From positions 2,971,716 to 3,035,715 of the forward strand of contig NZ_CP049259.1 in the NCBI RefSeq assembly GCF_011047315.1: DNA of 64,000 bases, in the 5' to 3' direction. The DNA is from Altererythrobacter sp. BO-6 (GTDB lineage: Bacteria; Pseudomonadota; Alphaproteobacteria; Sphingomonadales; Sphingomonadaceae). Shown piece after piece: positions 37,189-45,846 of the stretch; within the stretch, counting starts at the first letter, position 1; every line of letters begins with the position of its first letter. The notes under the pieces are model-generated. The model did not search any database. It was not told where the DNA came from and saw nothing but the letters and a program-made list of their open reading frames with translations. Position numbers and translations under genes: made by a program.

Positions 37189-38661
37189 ATGTTTGACAAT
37201 CTGTCAGATCGCCTCGGCAATGTGTTCGACCGCCTGCGCGGCCGCGGCGCGCTGTCCGAACAGGACGTGCGCGATGCCATGCGCGAGGTGCGCGTGGCGC
37301 TGCTCGAAGCCGATGTCGCGCTGCCTGTCGCCCGCCGCTTTATCGACGCGGTTACCGAAAAGGCCGTGGGCCAGGATGTGCTGCGCTCGGTCACACCGGG
37401 GCAGCAGGTCGTCAAGATCGTCCATGACGAACTGGTCGAGATGCTGGGCGGGGCGGAAACGCCGGGCCTTGATCTGGATGCCAAGCCGCCGGTCGTGATC
37501 ATGATGGTCGGCCTGCAGGGTTCGGGTAAGACTACGACGACTGCCAAGCTCGGCAAGCTGATCCGGGAAAAGCACGGCAAGAAGTCGCTGATGGCGTCGC
37601 TCGACGTCCAGCGCCCTGCGGCACAAGAGCAGCTCAAGGTGCTGGGCGAGCAGGTTGATGTAGCGACCCTGCCGATCGTGCCGGGGCAGCAGCCGGTCGA
37701 CATTGCCCGCCGCGCGATGGAAGCGGCGCGGTTGCAAAACGTTGACGTGCTGCTGCTCGATACCGCAGGCCGCCTGCATGTCGATGAAGCGCTGATGGCC
37801 GAAATGAAGGCTGTCGCCGGCGTCTCCACCCCGCACGAGGTGCTGCTGGTGGTCGACAGCCTGACCGGCCAGGACGCGGTCAACGTGGCGCAGAGCTTCA
37901 GCGGCGAAGTGCCGCTGACCGGTGTCATCCTGACCCGGATGGACGGCGATGCCCGCGGCGGCGCGGCGCTGTCCATGCGGCACGTCACCGGCAAGCCGAT
38001 CAAGTTCGCCGGTACCGGTGAAAAGCTCGATGCCATCGAAGCGTTCCATCCCTCGCGCGTGGCCGACCGGATCCTGGGCATGGGCGATGTCGTCAGCCTG
38101 GTGGAAAAAGCCGCGGCGACGATCAAGGAAGAAGACGCCGAAGCGTTGGCCAAGCGCATGGCCAAGGGTCAGTTCGACTTGAACGACCTGCGAATGCAGC
38201 TCAACCAGATGCAGAATATGGGCGGCCTTGGCATGCTCGCGGGCATGATGCCGGGCATGAAGAAGGCCAAGGCGGCGATGGCGGCCAGCGGCATGGATGA
38301 CAAGGTGCTCGTCCATATGGATGCGATCATCGGGTCGATGACGCCGAAGGAACGCGCCCGGCCCGAACTGATGAACGCGAAGCGCAAGAAGCGCGTGGCA
38401 GCAGGCAGCGGCACCGATGTGCAGACGGTCAACAAGGTGCTGAAGATGCACCAGGAAATGGCCCGCGCGATGAAGCAGATCAAGAAGATGGGCGGGCTCA
38501 AGGGCCTGGCCTCGATGTTTGGTGGCGGCGGGCTGGGCGCAGCCATGCCTGGGCTCGGTGGGCCCGGTGCAGGCATGCCCGGCCTGGGTGGCCCAAAGGG
38601 TCCATCGGTCGATCCGGACACGCTTCCGCCCGAACTCAGAGATTTATTGAACAAGAAGTAA
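37189..38661 (+). CDS. ffh: Signal recognition particle protein Ffh
   Basis: A 490-residue SRP54 GTPase that delivers nascent membrane proteins to FtsY. After the N-domain come the G-domain motifs GLQGSGKTTTTAKLG (about residues 105-119), DVQRPAAQEQL, DTAGRLHVDE (about 190) and TRMDGDARGG (about 247). The C-terminal M-domain is Met-rich (QMQNMGGLGMLAGMMPGM) and contains the RNA-binding helix-turn-helix near MTPKERARPELM. The extreme C-terminus has a Gly/Met/Pro repeat (GLGGPGAGMPGLGGPKG). It heads the ffh-rpsP-rimM-trmD-rplS operon. Confidence 0.97.
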   Translation: MFDNLSDRLGNVFDRLRGRGALSEQDVRDAMREVRVALLEADVALPVARRFIDAVTEKAVGQDVLRSVTPGQQVVKIVHDELVEMLGGAETPGLDLDAKPPVVIMMVGLQGSGKTTTTAKLGKLIREKHGKKSLMASLDVQRPAAQEQLKVLGEQVDVATLPIVPGQQPVDIARRAMEAARLQNVDVLLLDTAGRLHVDEALMAEMKAVAGVSTPHEVLLVVDSLTGQDAVNVAQSFSGEVPLTGVILTRMDGDARGGAALSMRHVTGKPIKFAGTGEKLDAIEAFHPSRVADRILGMGDVVSLVEKAAATIKEEDAEALAKRMAKGQFDLNDLRMQLNQMQNMGGLGMLAGMMPGMKKAKAAMAASGMDDKVLVHMDAIIGSMTPKERARPELMNAKRKKRVAAGSGTDVQTVNKVLKMHQEMARAMKQIKKMGGLKGLASMFGGGGLGAAMPGLGGPGAGMPGLGGPKGPSVDPDTLPPELRDLLNKK

Positions 38662-38694
38662 TTTCAAAAGTTTAGACTGGAAAGGTAATACACA

Positions 38695-39210
38695 ATGGCA
38701 GTTGCAATCCGTTTGTCGCGCGGTGGCGCGAAGAAGCGTCCTTACTACCGCATCGTCGTGTCGGACACGCGCAGCCCGCGTGACGGCAAGTATCTGGAGC
38801 AGATCGGCACCTACAACCCGATGCTGCCTAAGGACTCGGGCGAGCGCGTGAAGCTCAATGAAGACCGTGCGCGCTACTGGATTGGTGTGGGCGCCAAGCC
38901 GACCGACCGTGTCCACCGCTTCCTCGACGCCGCCGGCGTGCTTGAGCGCGCTCCGCGCAACAACCCGAAGAAGGGCGAGCCGGGCGAAGCCGCCAAGGAG
39001 CGTGCTGAGGAAAAGGCTGCCAAGCTGGCTGAGGCTGAAGAAGCTGCCAAAGCTGCTGCTGAAGCACCCGCCGAGGAAGAAGTAGCGGTAGAAGAGGCGG
39101 CAGCTGAGGAAGCTCCGGCTGAAGAAGCAGCTGCGGAAGATGCGCCTGCCGAAGAAGCTGCTTCTGAAGAAGCACCGGCCGAAGACGCGGCTGAAGAAAA
39201 GGCCGAGTAA
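38695..39210 (+). CDS. rpsP: 30S ribosomal protein S16 with long Ala/Glu tail
   Basis: A 171-residue S16. The core (residues 1 to about 85) is typical: [40 protein letters not shown] and [16 protein letters not shown]. After about residue 100 the protein becomes an acidic Ala/Glu repeat ([20 protein letters not shown]), nearly doubling the length compared with the 82-residue E. coli protein. Such tails occur in other sphingomonads and are probably disordered. It is 33 bases after ffh with an AAAGG ribosome site. Confidence 0.95.
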   Translation: MAVAIRLSRGGAKKRPYYRIVVSDTRSPRDGKYLEQIGTYNPMLPKDSGERVKLNEDRARYWIGVGAKPTDRVHRFLDAAGVLERAPRNNPKKGEPGEAAKERAEEKAAKLAEAEEAAKAAAEAPAEEEVAVEEAAAEEAPAEEAAAEDAPAEEAASEEAPAEDAAEEKAE

Positions 39211-39218
39211 GCCTTTCC

Positions 39219-39719
39219 ATGTCGGACAAGCCCGTTACGCTGGCAGCCATCACCGGCGCGCATGGCGTGACGGGCGAAATCCGACTGAAGCTGTTTGGGG
39301 AGGGCGTGGATGCGCTCGCCAAGCACAAAAGCTTCAATGACGGGGCGCTGACCCTCACAAAAATCCGCAGCGACAACAAGGGCGGGGCGATCGCCCGCTT
39401 CGCCGAGGTTTCGGGCCGCGACGAGGCTGAGAAACTTCGCGGCACCGTGCTGAGTGTATCGCGCGACAACCTGCCAACGCTTGGGGCAGGCGAATATTAT
39501 CACGCCGACCTGATTGGCCTTGCGGTCGTGACCGACACGGGGGACATCGTGGGCCGTTCGATCGCGGTCCACAATTTCGGCGCCACCGATATTATCGAGA
39601 TCGAGAAAGACCCGGCGCCAGCGAAGGGGCAGAAGACCTTCATGGTGCCGATGATCGAGGTCGCAGTGATCGATTGGGATGGCGAAAAGCTTGTGATCGC
39701 GGCAGATTTCGTCGAATGA
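39219..39719 (+). CDS. rimM: Ribosome maturation factor RimM
   Basis: A 166-residue 30S assembly factor that binds S19. The N-terminal barrel starts [19 protein letters not shown] (about residues 8-26). The PRC-barrel half contains [17 protein letters not shown] (about 87-103) and ends [16 protein letters not shown] [18 protein letters not shown]. Length is normal. Its stop overlaps the trmD ATG (ATGA). Confidence 0.95.
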   Translation: MSDKPVTLAAITGAHGVTGEIRLKLFGEGVDALAKHKSFNDGALTLTKIRSDNKGGAIARFAEVSGRDEAEKLRGTVLSVSRDNLPTLGAGEYYHADLIGLAVVTDTGDIVGRSIAVHNFGATDIIEIEKDPAPAKGQKTFMVPMIEVAVIDWDGEKLVIAADFVE

Positions 39720-40574
39720 CCTTCGCCGCCACCATCCTCACGCTCTATCCAGAGATGTTCCCCGGACCGCTGGGCGTGAGCCTTGCGGGCAAGGCGCTCG
39801 AGCGCGGTGATTGGTCTTGCACCACGGTGAATCCGCGTGACTTTGCGACAGACAAACACCGCACGGTTGATGATACGCCGGCAGGCGGCGGAGCCGGGAT
39901 GGTGCTTAAACCCGATGTGATGGCGGCAGCGCTGGACTCAATCCTCCCTGGAACGGGGAGGGGGACCGTCGAAGACGGTGGAGGGGTACCTCCCGCAAAC
40001 TCGACCGTGCCCCTCCACCATCCGGCGGCTAACGCCTTAGATGGTCCCCCCTCCCCCGGTGGGGGAGGATATTCCCATCCTCGCCATGACCCCGCGCGGA
40101 AAGCCGATCACTCAGGCGCGTATCCGCGAGATCGCGTCCGGCCCAGGCGTCACCATCATCTGCGGCCGGTTCGAGGGGTTTGACGAGCGGCTGTTCGAAG
40201 CGCGGCCCGAGATCGAGCAGGTTAGCCTTGCCGACATCGTCCTCTCCGGCGGAGAGCCCGCCGCGCTCGCCATACTTGACGCTTGCATTCGCCTGCTTCC
40301 CGGCGTAATGGGCGCGCCCGACAGCGGACACGAGGAGTCCTTCGAAGAAGGGCTGCTGGAATATCCGCAATATACCCGACCTCAGGAATGGGAAGGGCGC
40401 GCGATCCCTGAAGTGCTGCGATCGGGGGATCATGCGAAGATCGCTGCTTGGCGCAAGGCAAGAAGCGAAGAAGACACTCGGTTACGCAGGCCGGACCTTT
40501 GGGAGCGTTATAGTGGCGCTCGGGACCAGCCTGCCTCTGGCGCGCGGCGAAAGAAGAAGGACTTGGACCAGTGA
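39716..40574 (+). pseudogene. trmD: tRNA (guanine37-N1)-methyltransferase TrmD, interrupted by a 130-bp palindromic element
   Basis: The N-terminal part ([20 protein letters not shown] to AAALDS, residues 1-75) and the C-terminal part ([12 protein letters not shown] onward, including [12 protein letters not shown] and [16 protein letters not shown]) are both normal TrmD but lie in different frames. Between them is a palindromic element at 39941-40070. Deleting exactly those 130 bases joins ALDS directly to [12 protein letters not shown] and gives a standard 242-residue TrmD. TrmD makes m1G37, prevents +1 slippage and is essential in most bacteria, so a true null is unlikely. Either one base is surplus (then 43 residues are inserted in frame), or two fragments are made. 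Start overlaps rimM; stop overlaps the rplS GTG. Confidence 0.9.
39941..40070. repeat. 130-bp palindromic repeat element inserted in trmD
   Basis: Outer arms are ATCCTCCC (39941-39948) and GGGAGGAT (40063-40070). The next arms are GGGGAGGGGGACC (39955-39967) and GGTCCCCCCTCCCC (40043-40056), which match except that the right arm has six C where the left has five G. Interior hairpins are ACCGTC-gaa-GACGGT (39965-39979), GGTGGAGGGG/CCCCTCCACC (39977-39986 with 40010-40019) and ACCATC/GATGGT (40017-40022 with 40040-40045). The form resembles non-autonomous palindromic elements that spread in sphingomonad and rickettsial genomes. No transposase is encoded. Confidence 0.88.
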
Positions 40575-40939
40575 ACCTGATCCAGCAGATCGAAGCGGAA
40601 GAAATTGCCAAGGCTGGCAAGGACATTCCCGAATTCCGCGCCGGTGACACCGTGCGCGTTGGCGTGAAGGTTGTCGAAGGCAACCGCGAGCGTATCCAGA
40701 ATTACGAAGGCGTGGTGATCGCGCGTTCGAACCGCGGCATGGGTTCGAACTTCACCGTGCGCAAGATGAGCTTCGGCGAAGGCGTGGAACGCGTGTTCCC
40801 GCTCTACTCGCCGATCGTCGACAGCATCACCGTGGTCCGCCGCGGCGTGGTGCGTCGCGCGAAGCTCTATTACCTGCGTGGCCGCACTGGCAAGAGTGCA
40901 CGTATCGCCGAACGCCGCGAGAACGCGCCGAAGGCCTAA
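40571..40939 (+). CDS. rplS: 50S ribosomal protein L19
   Basis: A 122-residue large-subunit protein at the 30S interface. Typical segments are [20 protein letters not shown] (about residues 19-38), [19 protein letters not shown] (about 44-62), the region [14 protein letters not shown] and [18 protein letters not shown]. The start is GTG at 40571, overlapping the trmD stop (GTGA), so its translation is normally coupled to trmD. A strong terminator follows. Confidence 0.96.
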   Translation: MNLIQQIEAEEIAKAGKDIPEFRAGDTVRVGVKVVEGNRERIQNYEGVVIARSNRGMGSNFTVRKMSFGEGVERVFPLYSPIVDSITVVRRGVVRRAKLYYLRGRTGKSARIAERRENAPKA

Positions 40940-40969
40940 GCCGGGCGCACTCAGTGCGACGAATTCGAA

Positions 40970-41000
40970 GGGCGTGGCGGGAAACTGCCGCGCCCTTTTT
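40970..41000 (+). terminator. Intrinsic terminator of the ffh-rplS operon
   Basis: An 11-bp stem (40970-40980 with 40985-40995, two G-T wobbles) is closed by a GAAA tetraloop and followed by five T residues. It lies 31 bases after the rplS stop. Confidence 0.93.
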
Positions 41001-41060
41001 GCATTTCATTGTCAAACTCGCCATTGCACGCGCAATCGAAACGAAAGGCCTGTCCTTGAA

Positions 41061-43289
41061 ATGCGTCTCCTTCTCGCCGCTGCCGCTACATTCTGCCTTG
41101 CCATGCCAGCCGACGCCCAGGTTGAAGCCATGAGCGATACGGAAAAGCTCACATTCGAGCGGGTCTTTGCTTCGCCTTCGCTCGATGGGCCAAGTCCGCG
41201 CCAGGTCAAGCTGTCGCCTGAAGGGCGCTATCTGACCCTGCTGCGCAACCGGGCCGAGGAAAAGGAGCGCTATGACCTGTGGGGCTTCGATCGTGAGACG
41301 GGCGAATGGACCATGCTGGTTGATTCCAAGCGGCTCGGTTCCGGCCGCGAGCTATCCGAAGACGAGAAGATGCAGCGCGAGCGGCAGCGCGTCGGCAACC
41401 TCACCGGCATCATCAGCTATCAATGGGCGAGCGATGGCAAGGCGGTGCTGGTGCCGCTTGACGGCGATCTTTACCTCGCCGGGCTCGATGGCGAAATCAC
41501 GCGCCTGACCGATACCGAGGAGACGGAACTCAACCCGATGCTCAGCCCCGAAGGCAGCTTCATCTCCTTCGTGCGCGATCGCCAGCTGTGGGTTGGCACG
41601 GTTGGTGCGGCTGCCGCGCCGGTCACGCCTAAGGAAGCGGACACGATCCGCTGGGGTGAGGCCGAATTCGTCGCGCAGGAAGAAATGGCGCGGCTGACCG
41701 GTTTCTGGTGGAGCCCGGACGAACGCCGCATCGTCGTCCAGCGCACCGATGAAAGCCCGGTCGGGATTGTCACTCGCGCGGCGATCGGCGCCACCGGCAC
41801 AAACGTGTTCGAGCAGCGCTATCCGGCGGCGGGGACCGACAATGCGATTGTAGAGCTCTATGTGATCGACCCCGACGGGCAGAACAGGGTGAAGATCGAC
41901 CTTGGCACAGAGACCGACATTTACATCGCCCGGGTCGATTGGGCGCCCGATGGCAGCGCGATTTATGTCCAGCGGCAGAACCGCGCGCAGACCGTGCTCG
42001 ATATACTCAAGGTCGATCCTGCTACTGGCGCGAGCGGAGTCTGGTTCACCGAACGCGCCGCGCGCGAGAATTACTGGATCAACCTGGGTGACGACTATCG
42101 CTTCCTCAAGGACGGTTCGCTGATCTGGTGGAGCGAGCGCGACGGGTTTGGCCATCTCTACCACTTCAAGGACGGTGCATGGGCCCAGCTGACCAAAGGC
42201 GAATGGATGGTCACGCGCCTTGCCGGTGTCGATGAAGAACTGGGGCGGCTCTATTTCGAAGGCAATGCCGATGGCGTGCTCGAACGGCATGTCTACGCGC
42301 TCGACCTGGCAAAGCCGGGCGAATGGCAGCGGCTGACCGAGCCGGGCTATGTCAACGCCTCGGTGATGGACAAGAAGGCGCAATCGCTGCTTGTAACCCG
42401 CTCATCGCCTTTGCAGCCGGCGCAGACCTACCTCGCGGACACCGTGGGCAATCGCATCGCCTGGGTGGAGGAAAACGCGCTTGACGCCAGCCATCCTTAC
42501 GCGCCCTATCTCGCCAGCCATGTCGCGCCCGAATATGGCACGATCGCGGCGGAAGACGGCACGCCGCTGCATTGGCTGATGATCAAGCCGGAGATGGAGC
42601 CGGGCAAGCAGTATCCGGTGTTCGTGATGCATTACGGTGGGCCGGGCCCGCAGATGGTCGACCGGGCATGGGAAGGCACGCTGGCGCAGGCGATCGTCGA
42701 TAAGGGCTATATCTGGTTCGTGCTCGACAATCGCGGCTCGGCCAATCGCGGGGTCGACTTCGAACAGCCGCTTTACCGCGCGATGGGCGGGGTCGAAGTG
42801 CGCGACCAGGCACGCGGAACCGAATTCCTCAAGTCGCTGCCTTTCGTCGATCCCGCGAAGATCGCGATCTACGGCTGGTCCTATGGCGGGTACATGACAC
42901 TGAAGCGCCTGCAGGCCGAACCCGGCACCTATGCTGCGGGGATCTCGGGCGCGCCGGTGACCAAGTGGGAACTCTACGACACGCATTATACCGAGCGCTA
43001 CATGGGGGACCCGCGCGAAGTGCCCGAGGCTTACAACAAGGCCAATGCGATGGAGGACGCGACGAAGATGCGCGATCCGCTGCTGCTTATCCACGGCATG
43101 GCGGATGATAACGTCGTGTTCGAGCATTCTTCCGAACTGATCGCCAAGCTGCAGGGTGACAATGTACCGTTCGAGATGATGCTCTATCCCGGTTACACCC
43201 ACCGCGTGTCAGGCGAGAAGATCTCGCCCCATCTGTGGAATTCGATCTTCAGCTTCCTCGAACGGCACGGCGTGACCCCGCCCGAATAG
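41061..43289 (+). CDS. S9 family peptidase (dipeptidyl peptidase IV-like), exported
   Basis: A 742-residue exported prolyl-oligopeptidase-family enzyme. A signal peptide (LLLAAAATFCLAMPADAQ) is followed by an eight-bladed beta-propeller half. The C-terminal alpha/beta hydrolase half carries the nucleophile Ser in YGWSYGGYMT (about residues 607-616), the Asp in HGMADDNVVFEHS (about 690) and the His in YPGYTHRVSG (about 722). The propeller Glu pair used to bind peptide N-termini is plausibly WGEAEFVAQEEMARLTG, as in DPP IV. Likely cleaves dipeptides in the periplasm. The ATG at 41061 is chosen for the signal peptide. Confidence 0.9.
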   Translation: MRLLLAAAATFCLAMPADAQVEAMSDTEKLTFERVFASPSLDGPSPRQVKLSPEGRYLTLLRNRAEEKERYDLWGFDRETGEWTMLVDSKRLGSGRELSEDEKMQRERQRVGNLTGIISYQWASDGKAVLVPLDGDLYLAGLDGEITRLTDTEETELNPMLSPEGSFISFVRDRQLWVGTVGAAAAPVTPKEADTIRWGEAEFVAQEEMARLTGFWWSPDERRIVVQRTDESPVGIVTRAAIGATGTNVFEQRYPAAGTDNAIVELYVIDPDGQNRVKIDLGTETDIYIARVDWAPDGSAIYVQRQNRAQTVLDILKVDPATGASGVWFTERAARENYWINLGDDYRFLKDGSLIWWSERDGFGHLYHFKDGAWAQLTKGEWMVTRLAGVDEELGRLYFEGNADGVLERHVYALDLAKPGEWQRLTEPGYVNASVMDKKAQSLLVTRSSPLQPAQTYLADTVGNRIAWVEENALDASHPYAPYLASHVAPEYGTIAAEDGTPLHWLMIKPEMEPGKQYPVFVMHYGGPGPQMVDRAWEGTLAQAIVDKGYIWFVLDNRGSANRGVDFEQPLYRAMGGVEVRDQARGTEFLKSLPFVDPAKIAIYGWSYGGYMTLKRLQAEPGTYAAGISGAPVTKWELYDTHYTERYMGDPREVPEAYNKANAMEDATKMRDPLLLIHGMADDNVVFEHSSELIAKLQGDNVPFEMMLYPGYTHRVSGEKISPHLWNSIFSFLERHGVTPPE

Positions 43290-44169
43290 GGCGGGGCGCC
43301 TCGGCCAGCCATTCGAGCGCCTTCGCGGCGACTTCTTCCGGGGCTTCGACCTGCGGGTAATGCCCCACCTTGGGAAGCAGGTGTTGCCGTGCTGATGGCA
43401 AGCGCTCACGCCAGGCCTGCCATGCATGCTGGCCCGATACCGGATCGAGCGCGCCGTTGACCAGGCCGACCCTCGGCTGAACCTGCTTTAGCGCGCCAAC
43501 CCAGCGCGCCTCGTTGGCCCTGCGATCCGCGATGTAGTGCAGCAGCTTGTGGAAGATGCGGTGTCCGCCATTCTCACTGATGAATTCCCAGAAAATGTCG
43601 AGCTCGGCTTCGCTTGGCTGTGTGTCAGGTCCGAAGACTTGGGAGAAGCTCTTGCCGAAACCCTTACGATTCAGGAACTGGCTGACGATGAAACCGATCG
43701 GCGAGGTCCCCAGCTTCTGGATCGGGCGGGCGCGGTGCTGGTCGGGGAAGATCCCGCCATTAAGGAACACTATTTGCTCCAGCCCGCGTGCGGCTGAACC
43801 CTCCAGCTGGCGTGCGACAAGCTCCTGCCCTACGGATACGCCATAGTCATGCACCAGCGCGTCCCATTGTGTGACCCCAAGATGCGCCAGCAATGCTTCC
43901 TGCAGATCGGCCTGCAGGTCGATCGAATACTGCATGTTCGGCTTGTCGGACAAGCCGAAGCCCAGCATGTCGCAGGCGATCAGGCTGCGCTCTGCACCCA
44001 GCAGTGGCCAGACTGCCGCCCAATCCCAGGAGCACGTTGGAAATCCGTGCACCAGCAAAAGCGGCTTGGTATCGGCTTCGATCAGGCCATGGGTCCAATA
44101 GGCGACCTGGTGACCGCCAAAGCGGAAGTATCTCGCGCCTCGGCGCCATGTGTCGTTATTGGCGTGCAT
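43249..44169 (-). CDS. Alpha/beta hydrolase, haloalkane dehalogenase / epoxide hydrolase-like
   Basis: A 306-residue hydrolase. The oxyanion loop is LLVHGFPTCSWDWAAVWPLL (about residues 37-56). The nucleophile position reads ALVHDYGVSVGQEL (about 105-118), so the catalytic residue is Asp as in haloalkane dehalogenases and epoxide hydrolases rather than Ser. The acid and His should lie in GALDPVSGQHAW and LLPKVGHYPQVEAPEEV. Substrate is unknown. Its 3' end overlaps the S9 peptidase gene by 41 bases, tail to tail. Confidence 0.85.
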   Translation of the reverse strand: MHANNDTWRRGARYFRFGGHQVAYWTHGLIEADTKPLLLVHGFPTCSWDWAAVWPLLGAERSLIACDMLGFGLSDKPNMQYSIDLQADLQEALLAHLGVTQWDALVHDYGVSVGQELVARQLEGSAARGLEQIVFLNGGIFPDQHRARPIQKLGTSPIGFIVSQFLNRKGFGKSFSQVFGPDTQPSEAELDIFWEFISENGGHRIFHKLLHYIADRRANEARWVGALKQVQPRVGLVNGALDPVSGQHAWQAWRERLPSARQHLLPKVGHYPQVEAPEEVAAKALEWLAEAPRPIRAGSRRAVRGS

Positions 44170-44246
44170 AGGTTTTCCTCTTGCTATGTGACGCTAGCTT
44201 GGGCAGCGCAGCGCGCAAAGCGAATTCAAACCCTGGAGTATGTGAA

Positions 44247-45272
44247 TTGGGCTATCGAGTTGCTGTTGTCGGCGCGACCGGGAATGTCGGGCGCGAAATG
44301 ATGCAGATCCTTGCTGAACGCGAGTTCCCCTGTGACGAGGTTGCAGCGGTGGCATCGCCGCGCTCGACCGGCACCGAAGTGGAATTCGGCGACACCGGCC
44401 GCATGCTCAAGTGCAAGAACATCGAGCATTTCGACTTCACAGGTTATGATATTGCGCTGTTCAGTGCGGGCGGCGGCCCGGCCAAGGAATACGCGCCCAA
44501 GGCGGCGGCGCAAGGCTGCGTGGTTATCGACAACAGCTCGTACTGGCGGATGGACCCCGACGTGCCGCTGATCGTGCCCGAGGTGAACCCGGATGCGATC
44601 GATGGCTATTCGAAGAAGAACATCATCGCCAATCCCAACTGCTCGACCGCGCAGCTGGTGGTGGCGCTGAAGCCACTGCATGATGCGGCAACGATCAAGC
44701 GGGTGGTGGTCTCAACCTATCAGTCTGTTTCAGGCGCAGGTAAGGCCGGGATGGACGAGCTGTTCGAGCAGAGCCGCGCAATCTTCGTGGGCGATCCTGT
44801 CCAAACGAAAAAGTTCACCAAGCAGATCGCGTTCAACCTGATCCCCCACATCGATGTCTTCCTGGACGATGGCTACACCAAGGAAGAGTGGAAGATGACG
44901 GTCGAGACCAAGAAGATCCTCGACCCGAAGATCAAGCTTTCCGCCACTTGCGTGCGCGTGCCGGTGTTCGTGGGCCATTCCGAAGCGGTCAGCATCGAGT
45001 TCGAAAACGAGCTTTCGGCAGAGCAGGCGCAGGAGATCCTGCGCGAGGCGCCGGGCGTGATGCTGGTCGATAAGCGCGAGGACGGCGGCTATATCACCCC
45101 GATCGAATGCGTCGGCGATGGGGCAACCTATGTCAGCCGCGTGCGCGAGGATCCGACAGTCGAGAACGGCCTGACGCTGTGGTGCGTGTCCGACAATTTG
45201 CGTAAAGGTGCCGCGCTCAACGCGGTGCAGATCGCCGAACTGCTGGGCCGCCGTCACCTGAAAAAGGGCTGA
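44247..45272 (+). CDS. asd: Aspartate-semialdehyde dehydrogenase
   Basis: A 341-residue NADP-dependent enzyme reducing aspartyl phosphate in the lysine, methionine, threonine and diaminopimelate pathways. The Rossmann loop VAVVGATGNVGREM is at about residues 5-18. The catalytic Cys lies in ANPNCSTAQLVVAL (about 128-141). The catalytic His region is LSATCVRVPVFVGHSEA. Start is a TTG at 44247 with CTGGAG 8 bases upstream, since the family begins M-GYRVAVVGATG and no in-frame ATG fits. Confidence 0.95.
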   Translation: MGYRVAVVGATGNVGREMMQILAEREFPCDEVAAVASPRSTGTEVEFGDTGRMLKCKNIEHFDFTGYDIALFSAGGGPAKEYAPKAAAQGCVVIDNSSYWRMDPDVPLIVPEVNPDAIDGYSKKNIIANPNCSTAQLVVALKPLHDAATIKRVVVSTYQSVSGAGKAGMDELFEQSRAIFVGDPVQTKKFTKQIAFNLIPHIDVFLDDGYTKEEWKMTVETKKILDPKIKLSATCVRVPVFVGHSEAVSIEFENELSAEQAQEILREAPGVMLVDKREDGGYITPIECVGDGATYVSRVREDPTVENGLTLWCVSDNLRKGAALNAVQIAELLGRRHLKKG

Positions 45273-45276
45273 AGCC

Positions 45277-45831
45277 ATGAAATGGATTGCCGCACTCCCG
45301 CTGTTCGCCCTGCTGGCCTGTAGTCCGGCAGCAGATGAAGGGGCAGCGGAGGAGGCGGCAGTCGCTCCCGTACCCGAACCGGCCAAGCCCTCGGTCAATC
45401 TCGACGCGACCGGTATTACAGTGCCGGCGCAGGATGGGCAGGCGGCTGTGCAAGTGGCATTCGGGACCGAGCGTGGTCAAGTCGAGGACGCGCTGGCCAG
45501 CGCACTGGGCAGCATCAAGGAGCGCGCCTCGCAAAGCGAATGCCCGGCAGGCGTGATCAGCACCACGGTCTATGACGGGATCGTGCTCAACTTCCAGGGC
45601 GGCAATTTCGTTGGCTGGATGGCCAGCGGCGGCGATTATGTGCCGGATCTGCCGCGCGCAGAACTGGCCGAGGCTGCGGGCGGGCTAACCGAAGTGACGG
45701 ACAGTACGCTCGGCGCCGAATTCTATCTCGGCAAGGAAGGCGACCCGGTGATCTCGTTCCTGTTCGACAGCGATGGCGACACGGCCAAGGTTTCCCGGCT
45801 GTGGGCCGGCACCAACTGCATTTTGCGCTAG
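45277..45831 (+). CDS. Hypothetical lipoprotein downstream of asd
   Basis: A 184-residue predicted lipoprotein; signal MKWIAALPLFALLAC with lipobox LLAC (Cys about 15). An Ala/Glu/Pro linker (about residues 16-45) leads to a soluble domain. Two cysteines in it (SECPAG and TNCILR) may form a disulfide. The pattern VAFGTERGQVEDALASALG is reminiscent of small periplasmic domains that sense ligands, but no family is recognised. It is 4 bases after asd, so co-transcribed, and converges on emrB. Confidence 0.75.
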   Translation: MKWIAALPLFALLACSPAADEGAAEEAAVAPVPEPAKPSVNLDATGITVPAQDGQAAVQVAFGTERGQVEDALASALGSIKERASQSECPAGVISTTVYDGIVLNFQGGNFVGWMASGGDYVPDLPRAELAEAAGGLTEVTDSTLGAEFYLGKEGDPVISFLFDSDGDTAKVSRLWAGTNCILR

Positions 45832-45846
45832 ACTGCTGCAGAGCCG

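Noticed and set aside
43249..43289. The 41-base overlap of the S9 peptidase and hydrolase 3' ends as a sign of a wrong stop
   Set aside because: Both C-termini look normal for their families, and tail-to-tail overlaps of this size occur in compact genomes.
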